64,000 nucleotides of DNA from NCBI RefSeq assembly GCF_013415845.1, contig NZ_CP058907.1, forward strand, positions 1,798,001 to 1,862,000, written 5' to 3'. Positions 8,301 through 16,969 of this stretch are shown in pieces. Below the pieces are notes generated by a model that ran no database searches, was not told where the DNA came from, and saw only the letters and a list, made by a program, of their open reading frames with translations. The position numbers were made by a program, and so were the translations under genes. The number at the start of each line of letters is the position of its first letter. The stretch's first letter is position 1. This DNA is from Rhodopseudomonas palustris (GTDB lineage: Bacteria > Pseudomonadota > Alphaproteobacteria > Rhizobiales > Xanthobacteraceae).

Positions 8301-9536
8301 ATGAAGGCAGCTCAGCTCAGCGCGTTTCAGCGCTGGTCGATCCTGATCGGCGCGTCGGTGCTGCTCAGCCTCGCCATGGGCATGCGGCAAAGTTTCGGGC
8401 TGTTTCAGCCCTCGGTGATCCGCGATGTCGGTATCACCAGCGCCGACTTCTCCTTTGCCACAGCGCTGCAGAACATCATCTGGGGCGTCACGCAGCCGAT
8501 GGTGGGACTGATCGCCGACCGCTACGGCACCCGCTGGGTGATGGCGGGCGGTGTGATCGTCTATGCGGCCGGTCTCGTTCTGATGATGGTTGCGGACTCG
8601 GCGCTGATGTTCACGTTGGGTTGTGGTGTCTGTGTCGGCATTGCGCTTTCGTGCACCGCCTCCAGCATGACCATGACGGTGACCTCGCGCACGGTGTCGC
8701 CGGCCAAGCGCAGCGTCGCGATGGGCGCGGTCTCGGCGGCCGGGTCGCTCGGCCTGGTGCTGGCCTCGCCGCTGGCGCAGACGCTGATCTCGACCGCCGG
8801 CTGGCAGATGGCGCTGATCGGATTTCTCGGCCTTGCCGCGGCGATGCTGCCGTCGGCGCTGTTCGCCGGCCGTGCCGACAAGCTCGACATCGACAAGTCG
8901 GACGACGTGCAGCAGTCGGCCGGCGAGGTGGTACAGACCGCGCTCGGCCATTCCGGCTTCCTGGTGATGGCGATCGCGTTCTTCGTCTGCGGTCTGCAGC
9001 TCGTGTTCATCACCACGCATCTGCCGAACTATCTGGCGATCTGCGGCCTTGATCCGTCCCTCGGCGCATCGGCGCTGGCGGTGATCGGGCTGTTCAACGT
9101 GTTCGGCTCGTATGCGTTCGGCTGGCTCGGCGGCAAGTTTCCGAAGCAGTATTTGCTCGGCGGCATCTACATCGTGCGGTCGTTGACGGTCGCGGCGTAT
9201 TTCTATTTCCCGGCGTCAGCGACCTCGACGATCGTGTTCGCCGCGATCATGGGATCGTTGTGGCTCGGGGTGATTCCGCTGGTGAACGGTCTGGTCGCGC
9301 AGTTGTTCGGCCTGCGCTACATGGCGACGCTGACCGGCATCGCCTTTCTCAGCCATCAGGTCGGCTCGTTCCTCGGGGCCTGGGGCGGCGGCGTGATCTA
9401 CGACCATCTCGGCAGCTATGATCGCGCCTGGCAGGCTGCGGTGCTGATCGGCCTGATCGCCGGTTGTGCCCAGATGCTGATGAACGTTCGGCCGCCACGA
9501 CGCCGGGACGAATTGGCTGTGCCTGCCACCGCCTGA
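8301..9536 (+). CDS. Major facilitator superfamily (MFS) transporter
   Basis: A 411-residue permease with twelve predicted membrane segments. The MFS motif between helices 2 and 3 reads GLIADRYGTRWVM, and the N-terminus GMRQSFGLFQPSVIRDVGIT resembles the oxalate/formate antiporter-like subgroup (MFS_1). The start has GGGAGAGG about 9 nt upstream. It is monocistronic, with 275 bp of upstream DNA shared with the divergent MATE gene. Substrate cannot be deduced; carboxylate transport is a subgroup-based guess. Confidence 0.88.
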   Translation: MKAAQLSAFQRWSILIGASVLLSLAMGMRQSFGLFQPSVIRDVGITSADFSFATALQNIIWGVTQPMVGLIADRYGTRWVMAGGVIVYAAGLVLMMVADSALMFTLGCGVCVGIALSCTASSMTMTVTSRTVSPAKRSVAMGAVSAAGSLGLVLASPLAQTLISTAGWQMALIGFLGLAAAMLPSALFAGRADKLDIDKSDDVQQSAGEVVQTALGHSGFLVMAIAFFVCGLQLVFITTHLPNYLAICGLDPSLGASALAVIGLFNVFGSYAFGWLGGKFPKQYLLGGIYIVRSLTVAAYFYFPASATSTIVFAAIMGSLWLGVIPLVNGLVAQLFGLRYMATLTGIAFLSHQVGSFLGAWGGGVIYDHLGSYDRAWQAAVLIGLIAGCAQMLMNVRPPRRRDELAVPATA

Positions 9537-9676
9537 TCGGCGCGAGCAGGGGGCGGCCGGGCCTCAACGGTACGATCCTGCGCTAGCGGTAAGGCGTTCA
9601 TGTTACAGCGGTATTCGCTTCGGTCGAACCGCTGCGACATGCTGTTGCAAGTTAGAATAGATATTGGGTCCCGCCG

Positions 9677-9699
9677 GGGAACCTTTTATAAGGGTTCCC
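9677..9699. promoter_or_regulatory. 23-bp imperfect palindrome before sodB
   Basis: GGGAACC and GGTTCCC pair as a perfect 7-bp stem around the AT-rich centre TTTTATAAG, 38 bp before the sodB start codon. It could be an operator or a hairpin in the 5' leader. Its position in front of an iron superoxide dismutase fits iron or oxidant control, but no known box is matched. Confidence 0.45.
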
Positions 9700-9737
9700 G
9701 TTAAAGACGACGTCTCCCACCATCGTGGAAATGCATC

Positions 9738-10334
9738 ATGACCTTCACGCTACCCGAATTGCCGTATGCCTACGACGCGTTGCAGCCGTACATGTCGAAG
9801 GAGACCCTGGAATATCACCACGACAAGCATCATCAGGCGTATGTCACCAACGGCAACAACCTGCTGAAGGGCACCGAATTCGAGGGCAAGTCGCTCGAGG
9901 AGGTGGTCAAGGGCTCGTTCAACAAGAACGCCCCGTTGTTCAATAACGCCGCCCAGCACTTCAACCACATCCACTTCTGGAAGTGGATGAAGCCGAACGG
10001 CGGCGGCAGCAAGCTGCCGGGCGCGCTCGAAAAGAAGATCAACGAAGACCTCGGCGGCTTCGAGAAGTTCAAGGCCGATTTCGCCGCGGCCGGCGCCGGC
10101 CAGTTCGGCTCGGGTTGGGCCTGGCTCTCGGTCAAGAACGGCAAGCTCGAAATCTCCAAGACTCCGAACGGCGAGAACCCGCTGGTGCACGGCGCCACGC
10201 CGATCCTCGGCGTCGACGTCTGGGAGCACTCCTACTACATTGATTATCGCAACCGCCGTCCGGACTACCTGAAGGCGTTCGTCGATAGCCTGATCAACTG
10301 GGAGTATGTCGAGGAGCTGTACTCCAAGGCCTGA
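9738..10334 (+). CDS. sodB: Superoxide dismutase, Fe type
   Basis: A 198-residue cytoplasmic enzyme converting superoxide to oxygen and hydrogen peroxide. Metal ligands are visible in the usual places: His in EYHHDKHH, His in AAQHFNHIHFWKWM, and Asp and His in DVWEHSYYIDYRN. The FNHIHFWKWM region and the AAGAGQFGSGWAWL segment favour the iron enzyme over manganese, though the two cannot be separated with certainty by eye. It stands alone, with a palindrome at 9677-9699 upstream and a terminator at 10366-10395 downstream. Confidence 0.93.
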   Translation: MTFTLPELPYAYDALQPYMSKETLEYHHDKHHQAYVTNGNNLLKGTEFEGKSLEEVVKGSFNKNAPLFNNAAQHFNHIHFWKWMKPNGGGSKLPGALEKKINEDLGGFEKFKADFAAAGAGQFGSGWAWLSVKNGKLEISKTPNGENPLVHGATPILGVDVWEHSYYIDYRNRRPDYLKAFVDSLINWEYVEELYSKA

Positions 10335-10365
10335 TCACGGCGGCAAGCACGCACGGAAGCGAAAA

Positions 10366-10395
10366 GGCGGTCGCGGCGCGGCCGCCCTTTCTTTT
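10366..10395 (+). terminator. Rho-independent terminator after sodB
   Basis: An 8-bp GC-rich stem (GGCGGTCG / CGGCCGCC, one G-U pair, 5-nt loop) is followed by CTTTCTTTT. It starts 32 nt after the sodB stop. Confidence 0.8.
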
Positions 10396-10486
10396 GGCAT
10401 CGAGCCCGACCATGCGGCTTGCGGTCGCACTTGTCCTGCTGCAAGAACGGCGGCGGAGCGACGTTCGCAGATGGAGCAATAGTCGG

Positions 10487-10861
10487 ATGGCCTATCTTCT
10501 GGTGTTCGTGGGCGGCGGGCTCGGGGCGATGTTTCGCCACTTCATCAACACGCTGAGCGGCCGCCTGCTCGGCACCGCGTTTCCGTATCACACCTTCTTC
10601 ATCAACGTGACCGGCTCGATCGTGATGGGGCTGATCGCCGGCTATCTCGCTTTCAAAGGCGGGTCATCGCAGCACTTCCGGCTGTTCCTGATGACCGGCA
10701 TCCTCGGCGGCTACACCACCTTCTCGGCTTTTTCGCTCGATGCGGCGCTGCTGTACGAGCGCGGCGCGGTCGGGCTCGCGGTGGTGTACGTGCTCGGCTC
10801 GGTGGTGCTGGCGATCGCCGGCCTGTTCGGCGGGATGGCGTTGATCCGCGCGATGACTTGA
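10487..10861 (+). CDS. crcB: Fluoride channel FluC/CrcB
   Basis: A 124-residue inner-membrane protein with four hydrophobic segments. FluC hallmarks are present: the N-terminal GGGLGAMFRH, the FxNxxGS motif as FFINVTGS, and the GGYTTFSAFS motif whose Thr, Ser and Phe residues line the fluoride path. The dual-topology dimer exports fluoride to protect enolase and pyrophosphatase. The start is the ATG at 10487; the longer frame from 10394 begins inside the sodB terminator. No fluoride riboswitch is recognisable before it. Confidence 0.93.
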   Translation: MAYLLVFVGGGLGAMFRHFINTLSGRLLGTAFPYHTFFINVTGSIVMGLIAGYLAFKGGSSQHFRLFLMTGILGGYTTFSAFSLDAALLYERGAVGLAVVYVLGSVVLAIAGLFGGMALIRAMT

Positions 10862-10869
10862 GTTTCTTC

Positions 10870-10899
10870 GTCATTGCGAGCGAAGCGAAGCAATCCAGC
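10870..10899. repeat. Intergenic palindromic repeat, family A (half copy)
   Basis: A half copy of the element whose full palindromes are at 16970-17051 and 21598-21673. It carries CATTGCGAGCGAAGCGAAGC followed by AATCCA and lies between crcB and the convergent AraC gene. Confidence 0.75.
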
Positions 10900-10928
10900 T
10901 TAGAGCGTTTTCGAGCGATCTGAGGACG

Positions 10929-11789
10929 TTAGCGCAGCGCCACCTCCTGATCCGTCCAACGAAGATAGTGCCGCGGTGCTGCGCCAAGCTCGCGCTTGAA
11001 CATCGCGGCGAAGGCACTTGGACTATCGTAGCCGACGTCGAGCGCGACGCCAGTCACAGTTTCGCCTGCTCCGAGACGTGCCAAGGCTTCCAAAAGTCGC
11101 ACGCGCTGCCGCCAGCCTGAAAAGCTCTGGCCAGTCTCTCGGCGGAATAGCCGGGTTAGCGTCCGGCGGCTGAGGCCGCATTTGTCGGCCCAGTGGTCAA
11201 GGGTGAGGTTCGACGACGGATCGACCAGCACCGACTTGCAGATCTCGGCAAGGCGCGGGTCCGGCGGCACCTGCACGTGCAGCGTCACCTCCGGCATCCG
11301 CACGATCTCGGTGAGGAGAAATTCGATGAGCGTGCCGTCGCGTCCATTCTGGTCGTAGATCTCAGGTATGCGTACGGCCTCGTCCATCAGCGCTTCGACC
11401 AGCGACGAGGCGCGGATCAGCCGGCACGTATCGGAGGCCTTCCGCTCGCGATTCGGCGTGACGTAGATCGTCTGCGCCTCGACCTCACCCCAGGCACGCG
11501 ATTGATGCACGACGCCGGCAGGAATCCACAAGCCATGACCGGGCGGCACCACGAAATGACCGCGTTCGGTCATCATGGCGGTTACACCCGTGATCTGCAG
11601 GATGAACTGGTCGCGCCGATGCAAGTGACGCGTGCTGGTGCTCTCGTTCGGATAGGTGGCCGTCATCGCGGCGACCGGTCGCGCAATGGTCTGAAGGTGT
11701 CCCGCACAATTTGCGGCTGCTACGGGGCCTTCCTGCCTGTGGTAGGCGCGCAATTCAGCAGTGTCTTTTCGCCGCGTTGCGACTTTCAT
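10929..11789 (-). CDS. AraC-family transcriptional regulator
   Basis: A 286-residue regulator with an N-terminal cupin-type sensing domain (residues about 25-125, with HLHRRDQFILQ and VPPGHGLWIPAGVVHQ) and a C-terminal pair of helix-turn-helix motifs (LTLDHWADKCGLSRRTLTRL and VALDVGYDSPSAFAAMFKRE). The start at 11789 has GGGAG 10 nt upstream; a longer reading to 11837 is possible. It points away from the peptide-binding relic and the flavoprotein gene at 12209, so it may control that side. The inducer is unknown; this layout is common for regulators of small efflux or detoxification genes. Confidence 0.9.
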   Translation of the reverse strand: MKVATRRKDTAELRAYHRQEGPVAAANCAGHLQTIARPVAAMTATYPNESTSTRHLHRRDQFILQITGVTAMMTERGHFVVPPGHGLWIPAGVVHQSRAWGEVEAQTIYVTPNRERKASDTCRLIRASSLVEALMDEAVRIPEIYDQNGRDGTLIEFLLTEIVRMPEVTLHVQVPPDPRLAEICKSVLVDPSSNLTLDHWADKCGLSRRTLTRLFRRETGQSFSGWRQRVRLLEALARLGAGETVTGVALDVGYDSPSAFAAMFKRELGAAPRHYLRWTDQEVALR

Positions 11790-11999
11790 GGGTCGTGAAC
11801 TCCCGATCCGTGGCGTTTTCGCAGCGCTCTTATGCATCGTCCGGGCCAGGCATGGCCCGATCGCGATGATTGTTGTCCCCGATCAGGTAGCGCGGGACAG
11901 GGCATCCGGCAACAATACCGGCGCCCACATCATTCGCGGAACCCGGATGCGGGCTTGGCGAAGTCAATCTCATGTCGATATGCGACCACGGAGAGCTCG

Positions 12000-12208
12000 A
12001 TGAACAGACGCGAATTCACCCAGGCCATGCTGACCGCTACCGCCGCCATCCCCTTCGGCATCTCGCGCGCAGCCGGCCAGACCCGCGGTGGAACGCTCAA
12101 CACCATCTCCAGCCCGAGCCGCCGCTACTGGTCACTTCATCCAACCAGCAGCAACCTACGCTGACGCTCGGCGGCAACATCTACGAGAGCTCAGAGGGAA
12201 GTTCGTAA
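12000..12208 (+). pseudogene. Relic of a peptide/nickel ABC substrate-binding protein (SBP_bac_5)
   Basis: Starting at 12000 after GGAGAG there is a twin-arginine-style leader, MNRREFTQAMLTATAAIPFG, then RAAGQTRGGTLNTI. The usual family continuation, QPEPPLLVTSSNQQQPTL followed by GGNIYES, is present but in the next frame, so one base appears to be missing near 12110. The homology ends abruptly at about 12195 and both frames stop by 12208, one base before the next gene. Intact relatives exceed 500 residues, so over 85 percent of the gene is gone. It would have been the periplasmic receptor of an oligopeptide-type importer. Confidence 0.7.
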
Positions 12209-12844
12209 ATGGACAGCCAGGGTGCAGGCGGGAAGCCGTCGATCAAGTCGCAGGACGATCTTCGCGCGCATTTCGGGCAGTTGAGCCCGCTCGCGGAGAA
12301 AAAGGTTCTCAACCATCTCGACAAGTTTTGCCGGGACTTCATCGCGCTGTCGCCGTTCCTCGTTCTTGCGACCAACGATGGTAACGGCCATGCCGACGCA
12401 AGCCCACGGGGCGATGCGCCCGGCTTCGTCGCCGTGCTCGACGACAAGACGTTGTTGATCCCCGACCGGCGCGGCAATAACCGTGTCGATACATTCGGCA
12501 ACATCATCGCCTCGCCCGGAATCGGCCTAATTTTCCTTGTGCCCGGTATCAACGAGACCCTGCGGGTCAACGGCCGCGCCGAGATATCGCAGGATGCGGA
12601 ACTGCTGACGCCGCTGGCGGTGCAGAACGTCGTCCCCATCATTGGGCTCAAGATCCATGTCGAGGAAACCTATTTCCACTGCGGCAAGGCTCTGATGCGC
12701 TCGAAGCTGTGGAATCCGGCCACACAGGTCGAGCGAAACAGCTTTCCGACGCTTGGCCGGATCATTGCCGAACAGACCGCTGCCATCGAGGTTGCAGATG
12801 CCGAGAAGGCGATGGAAGAAGCTTACCGTACGAGGCTTTACTGA
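12209..12844 (+). CDS. PPOX-type FMN-dependent flavoprotein (MSMEG_1061 family)
   Basis: A 211-residue cytoplasmic protein of the pyridoxamine-5'-phosphate-oxidase-like split-barrel class. Family features are FLVLATNDGNGHADASPRGD, where FMN binds, then IPDRRGNNRVDTFGNI and the C-terminal YFHCGKALMRSKLW. Such proteins bind FMN or F420 and reduce varied small molecules; the in vivo substrate is unknown. The ribosome binding site GAGGGAAG lies inside the end of the decayed gene just upstream, so the flavoprotein may now borrow that gene's promoter. The divergent AraC gene is a likely regulator. Confidence 0.88.
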   Translation: MDSQGAGGKPSIKSQDDLRAHFGQLSPLAEKKVLNHLDKFCRDFIALSPFLVLATNDGNGHADASPRGDAPGFVAVLDDKTLLIPDRRGNNRVDTFGNIIASPGIGLIFLVPGINETLRVNGRAEISQDAELLTPLAVQNVVPIIGLKIHVEETYFHCGKALMRSKLWNPATQVERNSFPTLGRIIAEQTAAIEVADAEKAMEEAYRTRLY

Positions 12845-13104
12845 GGATAACGACGTCAACGTTCTGGCGGGAAACGCGCCGGCGCGTCGTTCGATTACGA
12901 GACGACGCCGGCAACTGTTCGGCGGGGCATCGCAGTGACCAACCGTCCGCCGGCGTCTGCCGTCGCCAAAAACCGAAAACTCTCGATCAGCAAGTTGAAG
13001 CAGGATACTCCGCTATCCCAAGAGCATCGACGGAGAGACGTCTGAGCTCTTTGTCTCCATTATTCGTTCGGTCACAACTGTACCGGGAGTATCTTTGACG
13101 AAAG

Positions 13105-13320
13105 GACTGAACCGCCCCGGGTTTGCCGGAGGCCATTTGGTTTAGGTCATGCCGCCATGGCCGGTTGTTCCAGCATGGCGTAGTAGCGTTGTTCGGCTTC
13201 CGCGGGCGGTATGTTGCCGATGGGCTCAAGGAGCCTTCGGTTGTTGAGCCAGTCGACCCATTCCAGGGGGGCGAACTCGACGGCCTCGATGTTGCGCCAT
13301 GGCCCGCGTCGCCACTCACG
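13105..13320 (-). mobile_element. IS3-family transposase C-terminal remnant with one end
   Basis: Read on the minus strand, the DNA from about 13320 to the TGA at 13147 encodes the final ~58 residues of an IS3-type orfB transposase: RRGPWRN, then EFAPLEWVDWLNNRRLLEP, IGNIPPAEAEQRYYAMLEQ and PAMAA. This is the tail after the third catalytic residue of the DDE domain. Beyond the stop, CCGCCCCGGGTTTGCCGGAGG at about 13111-13131 looks like the terminal inverted repeat. The catalytic core, orfA and the other end are absent. It is an inactive scar, joined at its upper edge directly to a truncated PepSY-protein gene. Confidence 0.8.
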
Positions 13321-13617
13321 GCAAAATTGTTTCAGCCGATAATCGTCAACGCGAGAGACGGACGGCTCGATCGGCTGCTGTCGATGCCATGGTATCTTCG
13401 GTTACCGGAACTATCGAGGCCGCTGCACTTTGGCGATTATGGCCGACTTCACTTGAAGATCGTTTGGGCGGCTCTTGATGTCATTGCGATCATCGTTCCT
13501 GAAACCGGAGTCTACCTTTGGCTCGTGCGGGGGGCCGCAGCTTCGAGCGAATGCCGGGCGAAGCGCAGCCCTTATCGGCGAGCCCTGGGAGAGAGGCCGT
13601 CCCGTGCGAGTCAATGA
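13321..13617 (+). pseudogene. 3' fragment of a PepSY-associated membrane protein
   Basis: From about 13327 to the stop at 13617 the plus strand reads LFQPIIVNARDGRLDRLLSM, then the PepSY-associated-TM signature RPLHFGDYGRLHLKIVWAAL followed by VIAIIVPETGVYLWL. Full proteins of this kind have about 380-500 residues and several membrane spans and are often linked to siderophore-iron reduction. Only the last ~95 codons remain and the 5' part ends exactly where the IS3 remnant begins, so the insertion probably removed it. No start codon or promoter is left. Confidence 0.7.
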
Positions 13618-13660
13618 CGTGGACCATCACGGATTTAAATCGGTCGGCTTCGAGCTTGCG

Positions 13661-14149
13661 TCACCCGATCGGCGTCATCATTCTCAGCAAAAACGTCAGC
13701 GCGGTCGCGGCGAACACGTGCATGTTCTCGACGCGGTCGGCGCTTTCCGTCTCCAGCGTCATCACCGCCTGCCGCGGCCCGGCGACCGCGATGCAGGTGT
13801 GGCCGGCGGCGTCGCCGTAGCGGTTGCCCGAGGGGCCGGCGGCGCCGGTTTCCGACAGTGCCCAGTCGGCGCCGAGCCGGGAGCGAATCTGCTTCGCCAG
13901 CAATTCGGCATAAGGCTCCGACGACGACCGCAGCCCCTTCATGTCGGGATCCGGGATGTCCATCAGCACACGTCGTGCCTCGCGGGTGTACACCACCGCA
14001 GAGCCGACAAAGTACGCCGATGCGCCGGGCACGGCGAGCAGCGCAGAGGCGATCAATCCGCCGGCCGAGGATTCAGCCACTGCAATGGTCTGCTTCTGCG
14101 CGATCAACCTGAGCGCGACCTTTTCGGCCACCGGCAGCAATTCCCGCAT
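13661..14149 (-). CDS. pncC: Nicotinamide-nucleotide amidohydrolase PncC (CinA C-terminal domain)
   Basis: A 162-residue stand-alone CinA C-terminal domain that deamidates nicotinamide mononucleotide to nicotinate mononucleotide in pyridine-nucleotide recycling. The domain signature AVAESSAGGLIASALLAVPG holds the catalytic Ser region, and ALSETGAAGPSGNRYGDAAG holds the substrate loop. The start at 14149 (MRELLPVAEK) has GGAGA 8 nt upstream; the longer frame from 14338 runs into the next gene and is not supported. Cytoplasmic, monocistronic. Confidence 0.88.
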   Translation of the reverse strand: MRELLPVAEKVALRLIAQKQTIAVAESSAGGLIASALLAVPGASAYFVGSAVVYTREARRVLMDIPDPDMKGLRSSSEPYAELLAKQIRSRLGADWALSETGAAGPSGNRYGDAAGHTCIAVAGPRQAVMTLETESADRVENMHVFAATALTFLLRMMTPIG

Positions 14150-14267
14150 TACCGATCTCCTCTGTGCTGCCTGCGTCGCCTTTGGCGGGACGAATCGACA
14201 CATGATCGGCTGTACTTGATCGGAAGCTGTGCCAGCGGGCAAACCGAATGTGGGCCGGCCCGGTCGT

Positions 14268-15011
14268 TCAGCGCAGTCCGGCGAAGCTGCTCCACACCAG
14301 GGTGAGCCCGGACAGAAACAGCAGCGCCAGCACCACATTGCGAAACGAGCGGTCGCTCAGCGCGTGATAGGTCCGCGCGCCGAGCCAGGCGCCCAGCAGG
14401 ATGGGCGGCAGCGCCAACACCGCCGCGTAAAGAACGTCACGCGTGACGAGGCCGTGCGCGGTCTGCAGCGCTAGCGCAGCGATCAGGACGGTGGAGTTGA
14501 ACGCCTGAAACACGCCGCGGCGCTGATGTTTGTCCCAACCGCGGACGTTCGCCCATAGAATCGGCGGTGGGCCGGACAACCCGGCGAAGCCTCCCATCAC
14601 GCCGCCGATCCAGCCGATCACGCCATCCATCCAGCGGCCGCCGAAGGTCAGTGCCATCGGCGGGGTGAAATACAGCGTAGGCGGGAAGATAAGCAGAAAC
14701 AGGCCGACGAACAGCTTGAAGCCCCACGGGTCGGCATACGCCACCAGCACGCTGCCCGGGATCACGCCGGCGAGCCCGCCGATCAGGAACGGCGTCACCA
14801 GTTTGAAATCGATGTGCTGCCACACCATCCGCATGGTCGAGGCTTGCGAAGCCATCGAGCACAGCAGCACCAGCGGCACGGCGACGGTCGGCGGGAAGAC
14901 GTAGAGCCAGAACCCGAGCGAGACCAGCGCCAGGCCGAAGCCCGAGAGGCCCGAGACGAACCCGCCACACAGCGCCCCAGCGATCAGGATGATGAGGGGT
15001 GTTAGTTCCAT
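14268..15011 (-). CDS. TauE/SafE family anion exporter
   Basis: A 247-residue inner-membrane protein with about eight hydrophobic segments, in the TauE/SafE (DUF81) family that exports sulfite, sulfoacetate or related organosulfonate anions. It shows the family's repeated G-rich pattern: ALCGGFVSGLSGFGLALVSL near the N-terminus and GGVMGGFAGLSGPPPILW in the second half. It is transcribed away from the AidB-like gene across a 145-bp gap. No sulfur metabolism genes are adjacent, so the substrate remains open. Confidence 0.88.
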   Translation of the reverse strand: MELTPLIILIAGALCGGFVSGLSGFGLALVSLGFWLYVFPPTVAVPLVLLCSMASQASTMRMVWQHIDFKLVTPFLIGGLAGVIPGSVLVAYADPWGFKLFVGLFLLIFPPTLYFTPPMALTFGGRWMDGVIGWIGGVMGGFAGLSGPPPILWANVRGWDKHQRRGVFQAFNSTVLIAALALQTAHGLVTRDVLYAAVLALPPILLGAWLGARTYHALSDRSFRNVVLALLFLSGLTLVWSSFAGLR

Positions 15012-15156
15012 CGGCCTCGATGCGTCCGCGCAATTCCGTCAGGCGGAAGCCATCGCGCGTCCGTGAAGGAGTGTCGATGCAGGCTTGCTTTGTGGCGCCT
15101 GTCGATTGGGCTTATAGCATCGGACAAGGCTCTGAAAACCAAAACAAGAGTTGCAG

Positions 15157-16944
15157 ATGTTGGCAGGAAACAAACGAGATGCCGTGCTCGCGGCGAAGCC
15201 CGGCAACGCCGCGAACCTGATCGCTCCCGATACGACCGGACTGAATTTCTATCGCGCCGATCCATCGCTCGCCGATCTTCTGCGCATTCATTTGCCGAAC
15301 GCCCTGGTCGATCACATCGAGCCGCATCTCGACCGCCTCGGCGCTCTGGCCGGCGGCCGGCTTGACGAGTGCGCGCGCCTGGCCGATCGCCATACGCCGA
15401 TCCTGCATCAGCGCGACCGCTTCGGCCGCGACGCGCAATACGTCGAGTATCATCCGGCGTATCGCGAATTGGAGGCTGCCGCGTTCGGCACCTTCGGCAT
15501 TCACGCGCTGTCGCACCGCAAAGGCATCATGGGCTGGCCCGACGTCTATCCAGTCACCGCCAAACATGCCTTCACGCTGCTGTTCAACGAGACCGAATTC
15601 GGCATGGGCTGCCCGATCAACGTCACCGACGGCTGCGCCAAGCTGCTGTCGAAGTTCGGCGACGAGGCGTTGAAGGCCAAGTATCTCGACGGCCTGACCC
15701 AGACCGACATGAGCAAGCTGACGCAAGGCGGTCAGTTCATGACCGAGAAGGAAGGCGGCTCAGACGTCGGCACGCTGACTTCGGTCGCGGTGCCGGATGG
15801 CGATCACTTCCGGCTGTATGGCGAGAAGTGGTTCTGCTCCAACGCCGATGCCAAGGTGGTGATGCTGCTGGCGCGGCCCGAAGGCGCCGGTCCCGGCACG
15901 CGCGGCGTCGGCCTGTTTCTGATGCCGCGGTTCCTCGACGACGGAACGCCCAATCACTATCGGATCGTGCGGCTGAAGGACAAGCTCGGCACCCGCTCAA
16001 TGGCGTCGGGCGAGATCAAGCTCGAAGGCGCGATCGCTTACGCCGTCGGCAAGCTCGACCGCGGCTTCGTGCAGATGGCCGAGATGGTGAACTCATCGCG
16101 GCTGTCAAACGGCGTGAAGTCCACCGCACTGATGCGGCGCGCCTGGCACGATGCGATCACGGTGGCGAACAACCGCGTGGTGTTCGGCAGCCGCATCGTC
16201 GACCTTCCGCTGGCGCGCCGGCAGCTGATGAAGATCCTGGTGCCGACCGAGCAGGGGATGTCGATCAGCTTCCTCACCGCCGATGCGCTCGACCGCGCCG
16301 AAGGCGGCAGCCAGGACGCCGCCGCACTGCTGCGCATCCTCACCCCGACGCTGAAATTCCGCGCCACCCGTGATGCGCGCAAAGTCTGCGGTGATGCGCT
16401 CGAGATGCGCGGCGGCATCGGCTATGTCGAGGAGTTCGCCACCGCGCGGCTGCTCCGCGACGCGCATCTCGGCTCGATCTGGGAAGGCACCGGCAACATC
16501 GTGGCGATCGATGCGCTGAAGCGCGCGATCGGCAGGCACGGCGCGGAATCGGCGCTGGGGGCCGATCTGCATGCGCGGCTCGACGACGCGGCGCGCGTGC
16601 CGCAGGTTTGGCGCGACCGGCTGCGCGGGTTGATCGACCGCTCGATCAGTTTTGGTCGCGACGTTGCGCGGAACTCTGAGAACGAGGCCGACGCTCGCCG
16701 CGCCACCAGCGCGCTGTATCACGTTGCGAGCGCGGTCGCGCTCGCCTGGGAGGGCGCGAAGATCGAAGCGCTGCGCGGTGATGCCCGGCGCGTGCTGCTG
16801 TCGCGCCTCGTCGTCGAACATCGGCTGTATCAGCCCGATCCGTTCGCGCACCAGGACGGCAAGCTCGAGTTCGCGATTGCCGACTGTCTATTGGGTGAGC
16901 GGAACGCAGGGATGGACGAGATCGCGCTGCTGCTGACGGCGTAG
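15157..16944 (+). CDS. AidB-like acyl-CoA dehydrogenase
   Basis: A 595-residue flavoprotein, longer than ordinary acyl-CoA dehydrogenases (about 380) and close to the AidB and DUF-extended FadE group. The core motifs are MTEKEGGSDVGTLTSVAVPD, where FAD and acyl-CoA meet, GTRSMASGEIKLEGA, and the C-terminal RGGIGYVEEF...LGSIWEGTGNIVAID, in which the Glu of WEGT matches the catalytic-base position of MCAD. The last ~150 residues form an extra helical region. ATG at 15157 follows AAGAG, better than the TTG at 15151. AidB in Escherichia coli guards DNA against alkylation; here a metabolic role is equally possible. Confidence 0.88.
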   Translation: MLAGNKRDAVLAAKPGNAANLIAPDTTGLNFYRADPSLADLLRIHLPNALVDHIEPHLDRLGALAGGRLDECARLADRHTPILHQRDRFGRDAQYVEYHPAYRELEAAAFGTFGIHALSHRKGIMGWPDVYPVTAKHAFTLLFNETEFGMGCPINVTDGCAKLLSKFGDEALKAKYLDGLTQTDMSKLTQGGQFMTEKEGGSDVGTLTSVAVPDGDHFRLYGEKWFCSNADAKVVMLLARPEGAGPGTRGVGLFLMPRFLDDGTPNHYRIVRLKDKLGTRSMASGEIKLEGAIAYAVGKLDRGFVQMAEMVNSSRLSNGVKSTALMRRAWHDAITVANNRVVFGSRIVDLPLARRQLMKILVPTEQGMSISFLTADALDRAEGGSQDAAALLRILTPTLKFRATRDARKVCGDALEMRGGIGYVEEFATARLLRDAHLGSIWEGTGNIVAIDALKRAIGRHGAESALGADLHARLDDAARVPQVWRDRLRGLIDRSISFGRDVARNSENEADARRATSALYHVASAVALAWEGAKIEALRGDARRVLLSRLVVEHRLYQPDPFAHQDGKLEFAIADCLLGERNAGMDEIALLLTA

Positions 16945-16969
16945 TGTGCGAGGTTCTGAAATCTCTTCC

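Noticed and set aside
10396..10486. Fluoride riboswitch before crcB
   Set aside because: The conserved GGNGATGG and CCGCC-type pseudoknot pieces are not visible; the gap is mostly the sodB terminator tail.
12860..13030. Possible coding fragment reading GASFDYETTPATVRRGIAVT
   Set aside because: It looks slightly protein-like but I recognise no family, it has no start or binding site, and the surrounding DNA is a decayed region.
13147..13320. Active insertion sequence
   Set aside because: Only the C-terminal ~58 transposase codons and one end remain; DDE core, orfA and the second end are missing.
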